From: an uncultured Prevotella sp.
GTDB lineage: Bacteria; Bacteroidota; Bacteroidia; Bacteroidales; Bacteroidaceae
Assembly (NCBI GenBank): GCA_905235905.1
Contig: CAJONO010000147.1
Location: 1-50,039 of the forward strand
DNA length: 50,039 nucleotides
Reading direction: 5' to 3'
A program made the position numbers and the translations under genes. The notes below the pieces were generated by a model. The model was not told the DNA's origin. It did no database searches and was given only the letters and a program-made list of their open reading frames with translations. This document shows positions 19,906-28,625 of this stretch, one piece after another. The stretch's first letter is position 1. Each line of letters starts with the position of its first letter.

Positions 19906-19913
19906 TAACTTTG
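19906..19913 (+). promoter_or_regulatory. Bacteroidetes -7 promoter element (TAACTTTG) for mltG
   Basis: TAACTTTGCAG just upstream of the likely ATG at 19932. Confidence 0.5.
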
Positions 19914-19931
19914 CAGCGATTTTTTAACCAA

Positions 19932-20972
19932 ATGCCTGAAAAGATGAAAACACTATCGCAAAAGAAATACTATCTCACCGCAGCCGTTGTCTGCCTTCTG
20001 GCTGTCATTGGCTTCGTCTACTACTACTTTTTTACGGGCTTTGCCATCTGTAGCGAAACGAAGCATGTCTATATAGACGATGACGACACGGCCGACTCGG
20101 TCTATGCGAAGATTGCCCCCTACGGATGCCGGCATGGCATGATAGCCGTGCGCACCTTGCTGCGCCATCAGGACTACGACAGCCACATACGTACCGGCCG
20201 CTACGCCATCGAGCCTGGCGATGGCGTGGTGAGCGTGTTTCGCAAGCTGAAGAATGGCCGTCAGGTGCCTTGCAGGCTCACGGTGCCCGAGAGCCGCACC
20301 GTCGACCGTCTGGCCGGTGTGCTGTCGCGCCGGCTCATGGCCGACAGCCTCAGCTTCCTGAACGCACTCACCGACAGCCTGCTGCTGGCACGGCTGGGCT
20401 ACGACACGTGCTCGGTGATGGCCATGTTTGTGCCTAACACCTACGAGGTCTACTGGAACCTGGGGGCCGGGCAGCTGCTGGAACGCATGAAGAAGGAGCA
20501 CGACACCTTCTGGAACTACAACCGCATGCACAAGGCAGAGGCTGTGGGACTGACACCCAACGAGGTGGCAACACTGGCCAGCATCATCGACGAAGAGACG
20601 GCCAATACGGCCGAAAAGCCCATGATTGCCGGCATGTACCTGAACCGTCTTGCTGCCGGCATGCCCCTGCAAGCCGACCCTACGGTGAAGTTCGCACTGA
20701 AGGACTTTGCCATCAAGCGCGTTTACCAGGGCATGCTTACCACCGACAGTCCTTACAACACCTACCGTTACGCCGGCCTTCCACCGGGACCCATCAAAAT
20801 AGCAAGTATCAAGGGCATCGATGCCGTGTTAGACCGCGTGAACCACGACTATCTTTTCATGTGTGCCAAGGAAGACCTTTCGGGCACCCACAACTTTGCC
20901 CGTACCTACAAGGAGCATCAGCAGAACGCTGCCCGCTATGCCCGTGCATTGAATCAAAGGGGAATCAGATAG
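19932..20972 (+). CDS. mltG: Endolytic transglycosylase MltG (YceG-like)
   Basis: 'LTPNEVATLASIIDEETANTAEKPMIAGMYLNRLAAGMPLQADPTVKFAL...SPYNTYRYAGLPPGPIKIASIKGIDAVL' YceG signature; the track start at 19911 is TTG, ATG at 19932 preferred. Confidence 0.95.
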   Translation: MPEKMKTLSQKKYYLTAAVVCLLAVIGFVYYYFFTGFAICSETKHVYIDDDDTADSVYAKIAPYGCRHGMIAVRTLLRHQDYDSHIRTGRYAIEPGDGVVSVFRKLKNGRQVPCRLTVPESRTVDRLAGVLSRRLMADSLSFLNALTDSLLLARLGYDTCSVMAMFVPNTYEVYWNLGAGQLLERMKKEHDTFWNYNRMHKAEAVGLTPNEVATLASIIDEETANTAEKPMIAGMYLNRLAAGMPLQADPTVKFALKDFAIKRVYQGMLTTDSPYNTYRYAGLPPGPIKIASIKGIDAVLDRVNHDYLFMCAKEDLSGTHNFARTYKEHQQNAARYARALNQRGIR

Positions 20973-21037
20973 CCTTTTGATGATTCGCCCCCTTGGCTTC
21001 CGTGCTTCCGACCCTTCCCATCTGTGCCATTTGCGTT

Positions 21038-21252
21038 CATTACAAACGCCTTGTAATGCAACTAAGTGGCATACTTACTGCCATTACAAATGCCTTGTAA
21101 TATCCCTTGAGTGGCAATTCGCCTTGCAATCGATGCTGAATTGTGTTGCAATTGATGCTGAATTGTGTTGCAATTGATGCTGAATTACAGTGTAATTAAT
21201 GCTGAATTACAGGGCAATTGATGCTGAATTACAGGGCAATAACCCTTATTGC
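21038..21252. repeat. 22-bp periodic dyad array (about 10 phased units)
   Basis: Near-identical units at 21126, 21148, 21170, 21192, 21214 (GCAATTGATGCTGAATTACAGG type), preceded in the same phase by two 44-bp units (CATTACAAAcGCCTTGTAAT at 21038 and CATTACAAAtGCCTTGTAAT at 21082) and ended by GCAATAAcccTTATTGC at 21236. Confidence 0.92.
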
Positions 21253-21255
21253 GGA

Positions 21256-21558
21256 TTAGGCAGTATAGATGATTTTCCCACGCCGTTTGATGTGGTCAAT
21301 CAGGGCAGGGTTGTCAAGTCTGCTGAAAAGAGACACGTCGCAGAAATATGGCAGTGATGATTCTGACAGCCTATAAGCCACGTCGGCAAGGTCATCGTCG
21401 TTGAGATGGTCACCTATCAGTGTGATATCCACGTCAGAGAATGGCATGTTGTTGCCTTTAGCCCGTGAACCATACAGTATCACCTGCTTTAGGTTGGCCG
21501 TCTTTGCAAAGGTGTCGTTCATCAGCTGTAGCTCATCGTCCTCCAATCCGTACTTCAT
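21256..21558 (-). CDS. MNT-type nucleotidyltransferase domain protein (antitoxin-like)
   Basis: 100 aa; 'VILYGSRAKGNNMPFSDVDITLIG' GSRAKG..SDVD motif; overlaps the upstream HEPN gene by 4 nt. Confidence 0.9.
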   Translation of the reverse strand: MKYGLEDDELQLMNDTFAKTANLKQVILYGSRAKGNNMPFSDVDITLIGDHLNDDDLADVAYRLSESSLPYFCDVSLFSRLDNPALIDHIKRRGKIIYTA

Positions 21559-21980
21559 TGTTTCAGTCCTTTCATCGTTTCTTCAAATTTGTTGAATAGG
21601 GGCAGATAGTCACCTATGATTCTTGTCATAATTAACTCTGCCGTTGCGCTATCGTAGTGATGCGACGACTGGTTGCGGTCTTCTATCGTCTTCATCCAAT
21701 TCCTGTTATCAATTAGGTTTACACTGAGTGCATATCTGATGGCATCGCGAGAGCCTCTGACATCCACGAAACCTTGATAAGTAGCATAGTCTTTCATTAC
21801 GTTCCATGCCGATTCGTGTGTGTATTCAAACCTCTGTATCAGCCCTTCACGGAGCAAGTCTGAAACATCATGCCCATAGTCAAGATTTCGTGACACGATT
21901 TCTACAGCTTCGTTCAGCAGCGCCAGAGCCTTGCTGAAATTCTCAAAACGCTGTTGCCAGCGAATATCCAAATCCTCCAT
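21555..21980 (-). CDS. HEPN / nucleotidyltransferase substrate-binding protein (HI0074 family), toxin-like
   Basis: 'GLIQRFEYTHESAWNVMKDYATYQGFVDVRGSRDAIRYAL...EDRNQSSHHY', RxxxxHxY HEPN motif; track start at 22010 is TTG, ATG (MEDLDIRWQQ) at 21980 preferred. Confidence 0.88.
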   Translation of the reverse strand: MEDLDIRWQQRFENFSKALALLNEAVEIVSRNLDYGHDVSDLLREGLIQRFEYTHESAWNVMKDYATYQGFVDVRGSRDAIRYALSVNLIDNRNWMKTIEDRNQSSHHYDSATAELIMTRIIGDYLPLFNKFEETMKGLKQ

Positions 21981-22089
21981 ACTTGTTATGAGTGTTGTAA
22001 TTTGTCGCAAAGATAGGGATAATTATTGGAATCGCCAAATATTTTTCAGACTTTTTGAAACGGAAGAGGCCGCTTGGGGCAGAACACAG

Positions 22090-22129
22090 AAAAACCGGCG
22101 GCACCGCCCATGAATGGGTGATGCCGCCA
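22090..22129 (-). terminator. Intrinsic terminator downstream of the Sus-like operon
   Basis: GGCGGCA...CCCAT ga ATGGG...TGCCGCC hairpin; on the minus strand followed by GGTTTTTC. Confidence 0.75.
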
Positions 22130-22156
22130 GAATAATGTGTGTCACTTGATAGTGGC

Positions 22157-22876
22157 TTAATCGTTCTCAGCCAAGCCAGAGTAGCGGATGCCGCTCACCT
22201 TGTACTTAGCATAGCCGTCACCAGGATACCAGGGATCGTTCTTATAGGTGACGAAGAAGACAATGCTGTCGGCCTTCGAACCGTTGTTCTGCGTACCGGC
22301 CATGGGCAGAATCTTACCTTCGATGGTGACGGGCATGGCATACTCGGCGTGGAACATCGAGTCGACCATAATCTTGTTGCCATCCTCATCGAGAACGTCA
22401 TTCCAGAGCGAGTCTTTCTTGGTAACCTTCGTCCACCACTCATAGCCCTCGCCAAAGTTCTCGGCTTCAGTTGAAGAGAACGTAAGTGCGTTCTGGTTAA
22501 TCTTCACCTTTGCCTTGATGGTATAGGTGGGGAAGAAGCCATAGGTTTTGTAGTAGCTTGCATAGTCGGCAGCGAAATTACCTACCCCCATATTGTCAAT
22601 CCACATCTCGTCGGAAGCATTGCCAGCCGTGTTGTAGGTTAGCATGAGTGTTCTGCCTACGTCAAAGTAGTCCTCGCCGTCGTTATATTTGGTTAAATTG
22701 CCGTCCTCGTCATACTGTGGCACGTGAATGGGCGTTCCATTGTCATCGACAGCATCGATTGTGACATACCACTGTCCGGCAACCGACTGTGTGGCAGTGC
22801 CACCAACTTCCTCTTTCTCACAGGCCGTGAAAGCAGTCGTGAGCAGCAGAGCTGCAAAAAATATCAGTTTCTTCAT
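22157..22876 (-). CDS. Lipid-binding / lipocalin-like lipoprotein of a Sus-like operon
   Basis: Lipoprotein signal 'MKKLIFFAALLLTTAFTAC'; 'VAGQWYVTIDAVD...MLTYNTAGNASDEMWIDNMG'; internal ATG preferred over the track start. Confidence 0.7.
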   Translation of the reverse strand: MKKLIFFAALLLTTAFTACEKEEVGGTATQSVAGQWYVTIDAVDDNGTPIHVPQYDEDGNLTKYNDGEDYFDVGRTLMLTYNTAGNASDEMWIDNMGVGNFAADYASYYKTYGFFPTYTIKAKVKINQNALTFSSTEAENFGEGYEWWTKVTKKDSLWNDVLDEDGNKIMVDSMFHAEYAMPVTIEGKILPMAGTQNNGSKADSIVFFVTYKNDPWYPGDGYAKYKVSGIRYSGLAEND

Positions 22877-22883
22877 AATTCGT

Positions 22884-23594
22884 TTACTCAATTACTTGTT
22901 TAACCCATGTCTGAACAAAATCCATGCCAGCATAAACAGTGTTCAGTGTGAACGTGCCTGTAGCGGCATCGAAAGTACCTGTGAAGTCGTCATGGCTGTC
23001 GCCCCAACCGGGAACCTGACTTGCCAAGAGACTGACAGTGCCGTCGGCAGCAACGGAAATCACAGCTTCCATGGCATATCTGACACCATAGCCTGCACGA
23101 TAGTAATACCATCCGCCGAGCATGTCGTCAACATGGTAGTTGCCGTCGGCACGCTTGATGACAGCGATGGGGTAGGATGCACCGTAGGCCACCTTCGCAC
23201 CCTGACGAAGACGATAGCTGGAGGCGTCGAGCCAGTAGAGACCCTCGACGGCATCGGCCTTGTCGGCCACGATGACGCGGCGTGTGGCAGAGGCATCGAA
23301 TCCGTCTTCATTCTTGGTTGTAGTATAGGTAATCGTAAAGTCGCCCGACGTTGTTCCGTCAGGAGCACCTTTCACGGTAACCTTGTCAGAAACGTCCTCA
23401 CCACCCATAATCGAAACATAGCCAGGGTCTGCCCAGGTGCTGCCTTTAGCCATCACATAGGGGTCGTCGCCCTGAATTTCGATGGTGGGATAGTAGGTAA
23501 TGCGCGACAGACCTTCTGTTTCCTTATCGCCACAGCTGCTCAGACCCAGCGAGGTGAAAGCGAGCATGGCTGCAAAAAATATGTTCTTTTTCAT
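22884..23594 (-). CDS. DUF5011/Ig-like domain lipoprotein of a Sus-like operon
   Basis: Lipobox 'FTSLGLSSCGDKE'; 'VMAKGSTWADPGYVSIMGGEDVSDKVTVKGAPDGTTSGDFTITYTTTKNEDG..ATRRVIVAD' Ig-like DUF5011 pattern. Confidence 0.75.
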   Translation of the reverse strand: MKKNIFFAAMLAFTSLGLSSCGDKETEGLSRITYYPTIEIQGDDPYVMAKGSTWADPGYVSIMGGEDVSDKVTVKGAPDGTTSGDFTITYTTTKNEDGFDASATRRVIVADKADAVEGLYWLDASSYRLRQGAKVAYGASYPIAVIKRADGNYHVDDMLGGWYYYRAGYGVRYAMEAVISVAADGTVSLLASQVPGWGDSHDDFTGTFDAATGTFTLNTVYAGMDFVQTWVKQVIE

Positions 23595-23625
23595 TGTCTT
23601 TACCTTTGTTTGAAGTTAATATCCA

Positions 23626-25149
23626 TTACTTATCCCAGAAAATTTTCACGGAGTTGCCGGGGAATGCAGGAGCATTGCCGTTACGGGCAGAAGAGCTTTC
23701 GGGATAGTTCCAGCGGTTCAGCAGTGTGTTCTCGCCAATCTTATTGTCTACCTGAATAGGTGTATAGAGCATTTGACCCTCTGCTACCTTGTTCAGCAAC
23801 TCAGGCTTGTAGGACGAGTCGTCTTTCAGGTTATACATGTCGCTACCCTTGACAGTGCCAAACGTAGGATAGTCCAGACGGCGCACCTCGCACCATGCCT
23901 CGAAGTTGTTGGTGCCAGTGAGGGCAATCCACTTCGACATGCCGATAGACTTCTTCCAATTGGCCTGATCGTAGGGGAACGCTGCGACAACTGTAGCAGC
24001 ACCGCCTACACCTGCCGTAGCGCAAGAGGCTGCGATGGCTGCTTCATAGTGAGCCTTGGCATTCGTGTTGTCGTTCTGGCGGGCATAGTACTCGGCAATG
24101 AAGAACTCAACCTCAGACACCGTAATCAGATAGACGGGCATGTCGTAGGAGGCCACGGGGCGGCACCAATAGGTAGCCTTGTAACTGTCGGACGTAGAGA
24201 AGTTCGTGCCAGAGATAGCGCCTGTATAGGCACCTGAACCATTCTTTTCGAAGAAAGCGGGCAGACGGGGATCAGAGAAGACGACAGCACCTTCGTTATC
24301 TTTCTGAAGCATGGTATTGATGATGGCCACGTTGGCTACAACGTTTTCCTGAGTGCTACCCCAAGCCGACGAGAATTCCTCGGCATAGAAGGGACTCATG
24401 GAGCCAGCCTCGTTCTTCCAGCAGCCGGCGTAAGCAGCATCGGCAGTTAGGAAGTTGTCGGCATCGACCAGTGCCTTCACGCTGGCTGCCACATCGACAG
24501 CGTCATACTCACGCATCAGAATCTTCAGCTTCACAGAGTTGGCAAACTGAATCCAGCTCTCGGCAGTCTTGCCGGGGAACAGGAAGTTGGTGGCCACGCG
24601 GTAGGAAGCCTGTGCCTTTTCCAAAGCCTCGTCGAGTTCCTTGAGTACGCCGGCATAGATGTCCTTGCCCTGGTCGTACTTGGGAGAATTGATGCCCGAA
24701 GTGAAAGCCTCAGAGTAGGGAATCTCGCCGTAGCAGTCGACAAGCGCCTGATAGATGAAGGCGCGCAGTGAGGTGGCTGCAAGGTATGTGCCCCATTCTT
24801 CCTTGTTCTTGGCCATCGAGCGAATGGTCTCAAGGTTCTTCAGCGCACGGCTGTTCAGCTGCGTATAGGTGCTGCTGGAACGGGTGGCCGACATGGTGAA
24901 CTGTGAGTAGTCCAGATAGTTCGATGTGCCGAAGGTCTGGGCGAAATGCTGAGCGTAGTAGCCGCCCGTGATGCGCAGGAAGTCGCCATAGCTGCCTGCA
25001 AGGTTCATCTCGGCGCCAGGCAGCAAGATGTCGGTGGTCATGTTGCCCTCGGCGGGAGAGTTGGGATCCTGGTTGATGTCTAAGTAGCTGTCGCACGAAG
25101 TGGCTGCGAAGCCCAGGACAATTGTAGATATAATTGCAAATTTCTTCAT
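23626..25149 (-). CDS. SusD/RagB-family nutrient-binding lipoprotein (SusD-like_2 type)
   Basis: 507 aa; 'AATSCDSYLDINQDPNSPAEGNMTTDILLPGAEMNLAGSYGDFLRITGGYYAQHFAQ'; 'MSKWIALTGTNNFEAWCEVRRLDYP'. Confidence 0.92.
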   Translation of the reverse strand: MKKFAIISTIVLGFAATSCDSYLDINQDPNSPAEGNMTTDILLPGAEMNLAGSYGDFLRITGGYYAQHFAQTFGTSNYLDYSQFTMSATRSSSTYTQLNSRALKNLETIRSMAKNKEEWGTYLAATSLRAFIYQALVDCYGEIPYSEAFTSGINSPKYDQGKDIYAGVLKELDEALEKAQASYRVATNFLFPGKTAESWIQFANSVKLKILMREYDAVDVAASVKALVDADNFLTADAAYAGCWKNEAGSMSPFYAEEFSSAWGSTQENVVANVAIINTMLQKDNEGAVVFSDPRLPAFFEKNGSGAYTGAISGTNFSTSDSYKATYWCRPVASYDMPVYLITVSEVEFFIAEYYARQNDNTNAKAHYEAAIAASCATAGVGGAATVVAAFPYDQANWKKSIGMSKWIALTGTNNFEAWCEVRRLDYPTFGTVKGSDMYNLKDDSSYKPELLNKVAEGQMLYTPIQVDNKIGENTLLNRWNYPESSSARNGNAPAFPGNSVKIFWDK

Positions 25150-25171
25150 AGTTTTCTTTCCTCCTTCTTGA

Positions 25172-28100
25172 TTAGAATTTCACACCAACGTTGAAGCCGA
25201 AGTTGCGGCAGGCAGGATTAGAGTAGAGTTCGCCGAACATACCTTCGAGGTCATTGCCGTAAGACGAGGTCTCGGGGTCGATGTACTTGTTGGACTTGTG
25301 GGTCCAGGTGAACAGGTTGTTGGCAAAAATCGAGAGGGTGATGTCGCTCAGGTAGAGCTTGCTGACGATGCTCTTGGGCAGTGAGTAGGCCAGCGTGACG
25401 TTACGCAGCTTCACATACGAGCGGTCGAGCAGATAGAACTCGCCACCCTGTGCGGCACCGTAGTTGTTGAAGTAGTCCTGATAGCTGCCATCGTTCAAGT
25501 AAATAGGAGAAATATTCTCCGAACCGTCTGCATAAACTGAGTTAGGAATAACGAACGGATTACGGTTGTTGTAGAGCGTAGCCTCGCCGTTACCGGTGAA
25601 CTGCATCAGGTTCTTCGTGCGAGAGAACATGTAGCCGCCCTTGCGGATGTCGAGAGCTGCACTGAGCGTGACACCGTAGGCCGAGAAGGCGGTGTTGATG
25701 CCACCCGTCCAGTCGGCATTCACGTTCTTGCCTGTATCCTTCACCTCGTCGGTGAGCAGGGGCTGGCCGTCGGCACCTACGATGAGTTTGCCATCGTCGG
25801 TGTACTGAGGCATGTAGGTGAAGAGTTCACCCATGGGCAGACCCTCAACGGCGCGCATGTAGACGGCATCGTTGCCGGCAGAGAAGCTGTTGATGTTGAC
25901 CATGCCGCCATCGAGGCTCTCAGGCATCGACACAACCTTGTTCTTATTCTTCGAGAAGTTGAAGCCCAGTTCCCAACGAATGTTCTTCGTCTGCACGGGA
26001 ACAGTGTTGACCAACAGCTCGAAGCCCTTGTTGTTCACCTTACCGAAGTTGGTCACCATGAAGCCATAACCCGTTGAGGGGTCGACGGGCAGGGTGAAGA
26101 TCTGGTCGGTGGTGTTGCGGTTATAGTAAGAAGCGTCGATGTTGATGCGGTTGTTCAGGAAAGCAAGGTTCAGACCCACCTCAAACTCGGTGGTCATCTC
26201 AGGCTTCAGGTCGTTGCTGCCAGCGGTCGATGCAGCCTGGAAAGCGTTCACACCGTTGAAGGGGAACTTGGTCAGGTCGGCGGCATAGTAGCCATTCGAA
26301 TAGGCCTGTACGTAGCGGGGATAAACCTGATAGACACTGGCGTCGTTACCCGTCTTACCGTAGGCCATACGCACCTTACCAAAGGTCAGGATGTCGTTCT
26401 TGGGAATGAGCTTGGTGAAAATCCAGCTCAGTGTGGCACCCGGATAGAAGTAGCTGTTCTTCTCCAAGGGCAGTGTGCTCGAATAGTCCTTACGGGCGGT
26501 GAGGTCCAGATAAATCATCTCGTCCCAACCCAAGGTCAGGTCGCCGAAGATGCCCACGGCGCGACGCTTTGACTGGCTCTCCATGATTTCAGTCTTCGTT
26601 GAGCCGTTGCTCAGATCCCAGAAACCAGTGCCGAAGGTCAGGCCGTCGGTCTGGTTGCGGCTGTAGGTCTGATAGCGCTCGCTCATGTTCACACCGAGCA
26701 TCAGGTTCACGTCGAGCTTCTCGTCGAGATACTTGTCCTGCCAGTTGGCCAGGAAGTCGTGGTTCACCTCATACTTGCGCAGATAGGTCGTAGAGACATA
26801 GCCCGACTGGTTCATCTTCGAGGGGGCATAGCCATAGTCCTCGTTGATGAGGGCATCGTCGAGAGCAATCTCGGGTACGCCGAGCTTGTGGTCGTAGTCG
26901 GTGTAGTCAAAGCCCAGACGATAGGTCAGCGTCAGCTGAGGGATGGGCTTGATGTCGGCCTGAATCTTGCCGAACACCTGCTTGGCATCGTTGTGGTTGT
27001 AGTTGTTCTCGATAGCCCAGTAGGGGTTGGTGATGCCGTAAGGTGTATACCAAGCCTCGGGAGTGTTGAAGGGGCTGGTAAGATCTTTGCGGTCGACCAG
27101 TGAGAGGTCGCGGGGGAACTCAAGGATACCGTCGATCATGGAAGTACCCTGATAGGTGCCCACGGTGTTGGTGTTGGTCTTCGAGAAGTTGATGCTTGAG
27201 CTCAGCTTCAGCCAGTCGGTGGCGTCGTAGCTGCCGCGATAGGCAATGGTATTACGCTTGTAGGTGTCCTTGTCGCCGGGGATGATACCGTTGTCCGAGG
27301 TGTAAGAATAGCTCAGATAATAGGTTGCCTTGTTGTCGCTCGACACGCCGTTCAGAGCCACGCTGTGAGAGGTCGACAGGCCCGTGTCGTAGAAGTCCTT
27401 GATGTTGTTCTCGGCAGCACTGTAGGTGTGGATGAGCTGCTGATGGTTCCAGATGGGACCGTAGACCTGAGTGGAGCCGTCCATTTCGGGACCCCATGAA
27501 CCGTTCTCAATAAACGTCTGTCCGCCATTCCAACCCTGACCGAACTGGTTCTGGAACTTCGGCAGAGTCGACACCTGACGCCACTGTACGCTTCCGTCAT
27601 AGCTAATCTGGAAGTTCTTCTCGCCCTGGCGCTTGCCGCTCTTGGTGGTAATCATGATGACACCGTTGGCAGCGCGGCTACCATAAAGGGCGGTAGCGGC
27701 GGCACCCTTCAGCACCGTCATGCTCTCAATGTCGTTCGGGTTGATGCTCGAGATACCACCAACGGCGTTGGTGAACTCGTCCTGGCCTTTCTGAGTGCCC
27801 TCGAACGTGGTCTGCTGCAAGGGCACACCGTCGACGACATAGAGGGGCTGGTTGTTGCCGTTGATAGAGCTGATACCACGGATGATGACCGAGTTGGCCT
27901 GTCCGGGGTCGCTTGAGGTGGTGTTGATTTGCACACCAGCCACCTTACCTGCCAGAGCCGATGTGACATCGGTCATACGGCCTACCACCAGCTCTTCGTT
28001 GTCCAAGGACTGAGCCGAGTAGCCAATGGTTTTCTCGCTCTTCTTAATGCCCATAGCCGTCACCACCACTTCGTCGATGGCTGTGGCGTCAAGGCCGAGG

Positions 28101-28375
28101 CGCACGACCATACCGTTGCGAGCCGTAACGGCCTGGGTCTCCATGCCGATGTAGGTCACGCGGATCTTGGTCTTGCCCTGAGGCATGGTAAGCGTGAACT
28201 TACCCTTGTTGTCAGTAACTGTACCGAGGTTTGTGCCAACGATTAGAATCGAAGCGCCGATGACGGGCTGCCCATCTTCCTGAGACACCACGGTACCTGT
28301 GACTTTAGTCTGGGAAAATACCCCCCCCACCAAGAGGAAGAGGCTCACCAGAAGCATTGTTAGTCTTTTTTCCAT
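25172..28375 (-). CDS. SusC/RagA-family TonB-linked outer membrane protein
   Basis: 1067 aa; carboxypeptidase-like domain 'KVTGTVVSQEDGQPVIGASILIVGTNLGTVTDNKGKFTL', 'IDEVVVTAMGIKKSEKTIGYSAQ', plug and barrel, C-term 'ACRNFGFNVGVKF'. Confidence 0.96.
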   Translation of the reverse strand: MEKRLTMLLVSLFLLVGGVFSQTKVTGTVVSQEDGQPVIGASILIVGTNLGTVTDNKGKFTLTMPQGKTKIRVTYIGMETQAVTARNGMVVRLGLDATAIDEVVVTAMGIKKSEKTIGYSAQSLDNEELVVGRMTDVTSALAGKVAGVQINTTSSDPGQANSVIIRGISSINGNNQPLYVVDGVPLQQTTFEGTQKGQDEFTNAVGGISSINPNDIESMTVLKGAAATALYGSRAANGVIMITTKSGKRQGEKNFQISYDGSVQWRQVSTLPKFQNQFGQGWNGGQTFIENGSWGPEMDGSTQVYGPIWNHQQLIHTYSAAENNIKDFYDTGLSTSHSVALNGVSSDNKATYYLSYSYTSDNGIIPGDKDTYKRNTIAYRGSYDATDWLKLSSSINFSKTNTNTVGTYQGTSMIDGILEFPRDLSLVDRKDLTSPFNTPEAWYTPYGITNPYWAIENNYNHNDAKQVFGKIQADIKPIPQLTLTYRLGFDYTDYDHKLGVPEIALDDALINEDYGYAPSKMNQSGYVSTTYLRKYEVNHDFLANWQDKYLDEKLDVNLMLGVNMSERYQTYSRNQTDGLTFGTGFWDLSNGSTKTEIMESQSKRRAVGIFGDLTLGWDEMIYLDLTARKDYSSTLPLEKNSYFYPGATLSWIFTKLIPKNDILTFGKVRMAYGKTGNDASVYQVYPRYVQAYSNGYYAADLTKFPFNGVNAFQAASTAGSNDLKPEMTTEFEVGLNLAFLNNRINIDASYYNRNTTDQIFTLPVDPSTGYGFMVTNFGKVNNKGFELLVNTVPVQTKNIRWELGFNFSKNKNKVVSMPESLDGGMVNINSFSAGNDAVYMRAVEGLPMGELFTYMPQYTDDGKLIVGADGQPLLTDEVKDTGKNVNADWTGGINTAFSAYGVTLSAALDIRKGGYMFSRTKNLMQFTGNGEATLYNNRNPFVIPNSVYADGSENISPIYLNDGSYQDYFNNYGAAQGGEFYLLDRSYVKLRNVTLAYSLPKSIVSKLYLSDITLSIFANNLFTWTHKSNKYIDPETSSYGNDLEGMFGELYSNPACRNFGFNVGVKF

Positions 28376-28468
28376 AAATCTCTCTCGTTTTGTTACAATT
28401 ATTAAGTTTGTTATTAAAAAATATGTATGCGTAAAGTCTCTTTTTTAAACTTCGTTTTATTTAGCCTG

Positions 28469-28476
28469 CAAAAGTA
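28469..28476 (-). promoter_or_regulatory. Bacteroidetes -7 promoter element (TACTTTTG) for the susC-like operon
   Basis: CAAAAGTA on + strand = TACTTTTG on minus, about 95 nt upstream of the SusC start. Confidence 0.5.
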
Positions 28477-28563
28477 CACATATTTTTTGTATTTTACAAG
28501 CAAAATTATCAAAAATTGCATTTTGATACCGATTTCGGCCCATTATTGAATAGAAATACAAAA

Positions 28564-28600
28564 AAAATGAGAGAAAGAATGCAAAAACCCTTCCTCTCAT
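28564..28600 (-). terminator. Candidate intrinsic terminator after the BamA/TamA-like gene
   Basis: Minus strand ATGAGAG ... CTCTCAT followed by T8 (poly-A on + strand). Confidence 0.45.
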
Positions 28601-28625
28601 GACAGTCATGACCAGGCTTCGGCAG

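Noticed and set aside
19953-20672. 239-aa minus-strand ORF
   Set aside because: Antisense to mltG, no domain recognised.
21038-21252. Possible CRISPR array
   Set aside because: Units are contiguous 22-mers with no unique spacers and no cas genes nearby; better described as a tandem dyad array.
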